In this document: positions 58,205-58,229 of the stretch, in pieces | Layout: every line of letters starts with the position of its first letter | How positions within the stretch are numbered: the first letter of the stretch is position 1 | NCBI GenBank assembly: GCA_004017535.1 | Contig: SAJS01000010.1 | Span: 169,893 to 228,121, forward strand | Source of the DNA: Mesorhizobium sp. | Lineage (GTDB): Bacteria; Pseudomonadota; Alphaproteobacteria; Rhizobiales; Rhizobiaceae | Reading direction: 5' to 3' | Length of the DNA stretch: 58,229 bases | Made by a program: the position numbers and the translations under genes | Notes under the pieces: generated by a model | Seen by the model: the letters and a program-made list of their open reading frames with translations, nothing else | What the model was told of the DNA's origin: nothing | Database searches by the model: none

Positions 58205-58229
58205 TTTTATCGCCAGCGAATGGAGGCTG

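Overview
The window looks like chromosomal DNA of a Rhizobiales alphaproteobacterium, most like Mesorhizobium. The signs are high GC, the gene orders moaC-moeA-lexA-comEC-gltX-gltA and pyrH-frr-uppS-cdsA-rseP-bamA-lpxD-fabZ-lpxA-lpxI-lpxB, a DUF982 gene, an intergenic palindrome of a kind common in rhizobial genomes, an alphaproteobacterial SOS box (GAAC-N7-GAAC), and a rhizobial-type promoter (CTTG..-N17-CTATAT) before rpsB. Species assignment is inference.

Layout. (1) 1-5013: the C-terminal part of a large repeat-rich secreted protein with its type I secretion ATPase and membrane-fusion protein. (2) 5077-6895: a GAF-GGDEF-EAL cyclic-di-GMP protein with a degenerate GGDEF site and a frameshift in its GAF domain. 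(3) 7261-17308: an accessory catabolic locus. A class II aldolase and a frameshifted D-2-hydroxyacid dehydrogenase sit with a GntR/FCD regulator. A LacI regulator heads a polyamine-type ABC importer, a guanidine-modifying (amidinotransferase/DDAH-like) enzyme and an M24 'pita-bread' protein that lacks most metal ligands. Matching operators for each regulator can be seen. This is the best candidate for an undescribed system: uptake and breakdown of a guanidino-type compound. (4) 17327-20285: an SPFH/flotillin-like gene flanked by an intact DUF982 gene and a DUF982 3'-end scar. (5) 20591-22651: an NCS1 permease and a DUF1697 protein. (6) 22674-32951: housekeeping genes pyrG, an L,D-transpeptidase, secG, tpiA, a PpiD-like foldase, trpD, trpC, moaC and moeA. 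(7) 33020-35157: kynurenine formamidase-like hydrolase and kynureninase, whose product anthranilate is the TrpD substrate. (8) 35611-41843: lexA, comEC, gltX, gltA. (9) 41908-53208, minus strand: the lipid A / outer membrane / isoprenoid / ribosome recycling cluster lpxB to pyrH. (10) 53394-56105: an aldo/keto reductase, an NTF2-like secreted protein and a frameshifted LysR regulator, lying between pyrH and tsf. (11) 56160-57981: tsf and rpsB, with a promoter at 58110-58138. At the right edge are short direct repeats that may be the end of a mobile element.

Three genes (EAL protein, D-2-hydroxyacid dehydrogenase, LysR) carry a clean frameshift, all in accessory DNA and none in housekeeping genes. 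They are either genuine decay or local sequence errors. No rRNA, tRNA, CRISPR array or complete insertion sequence was recognised.
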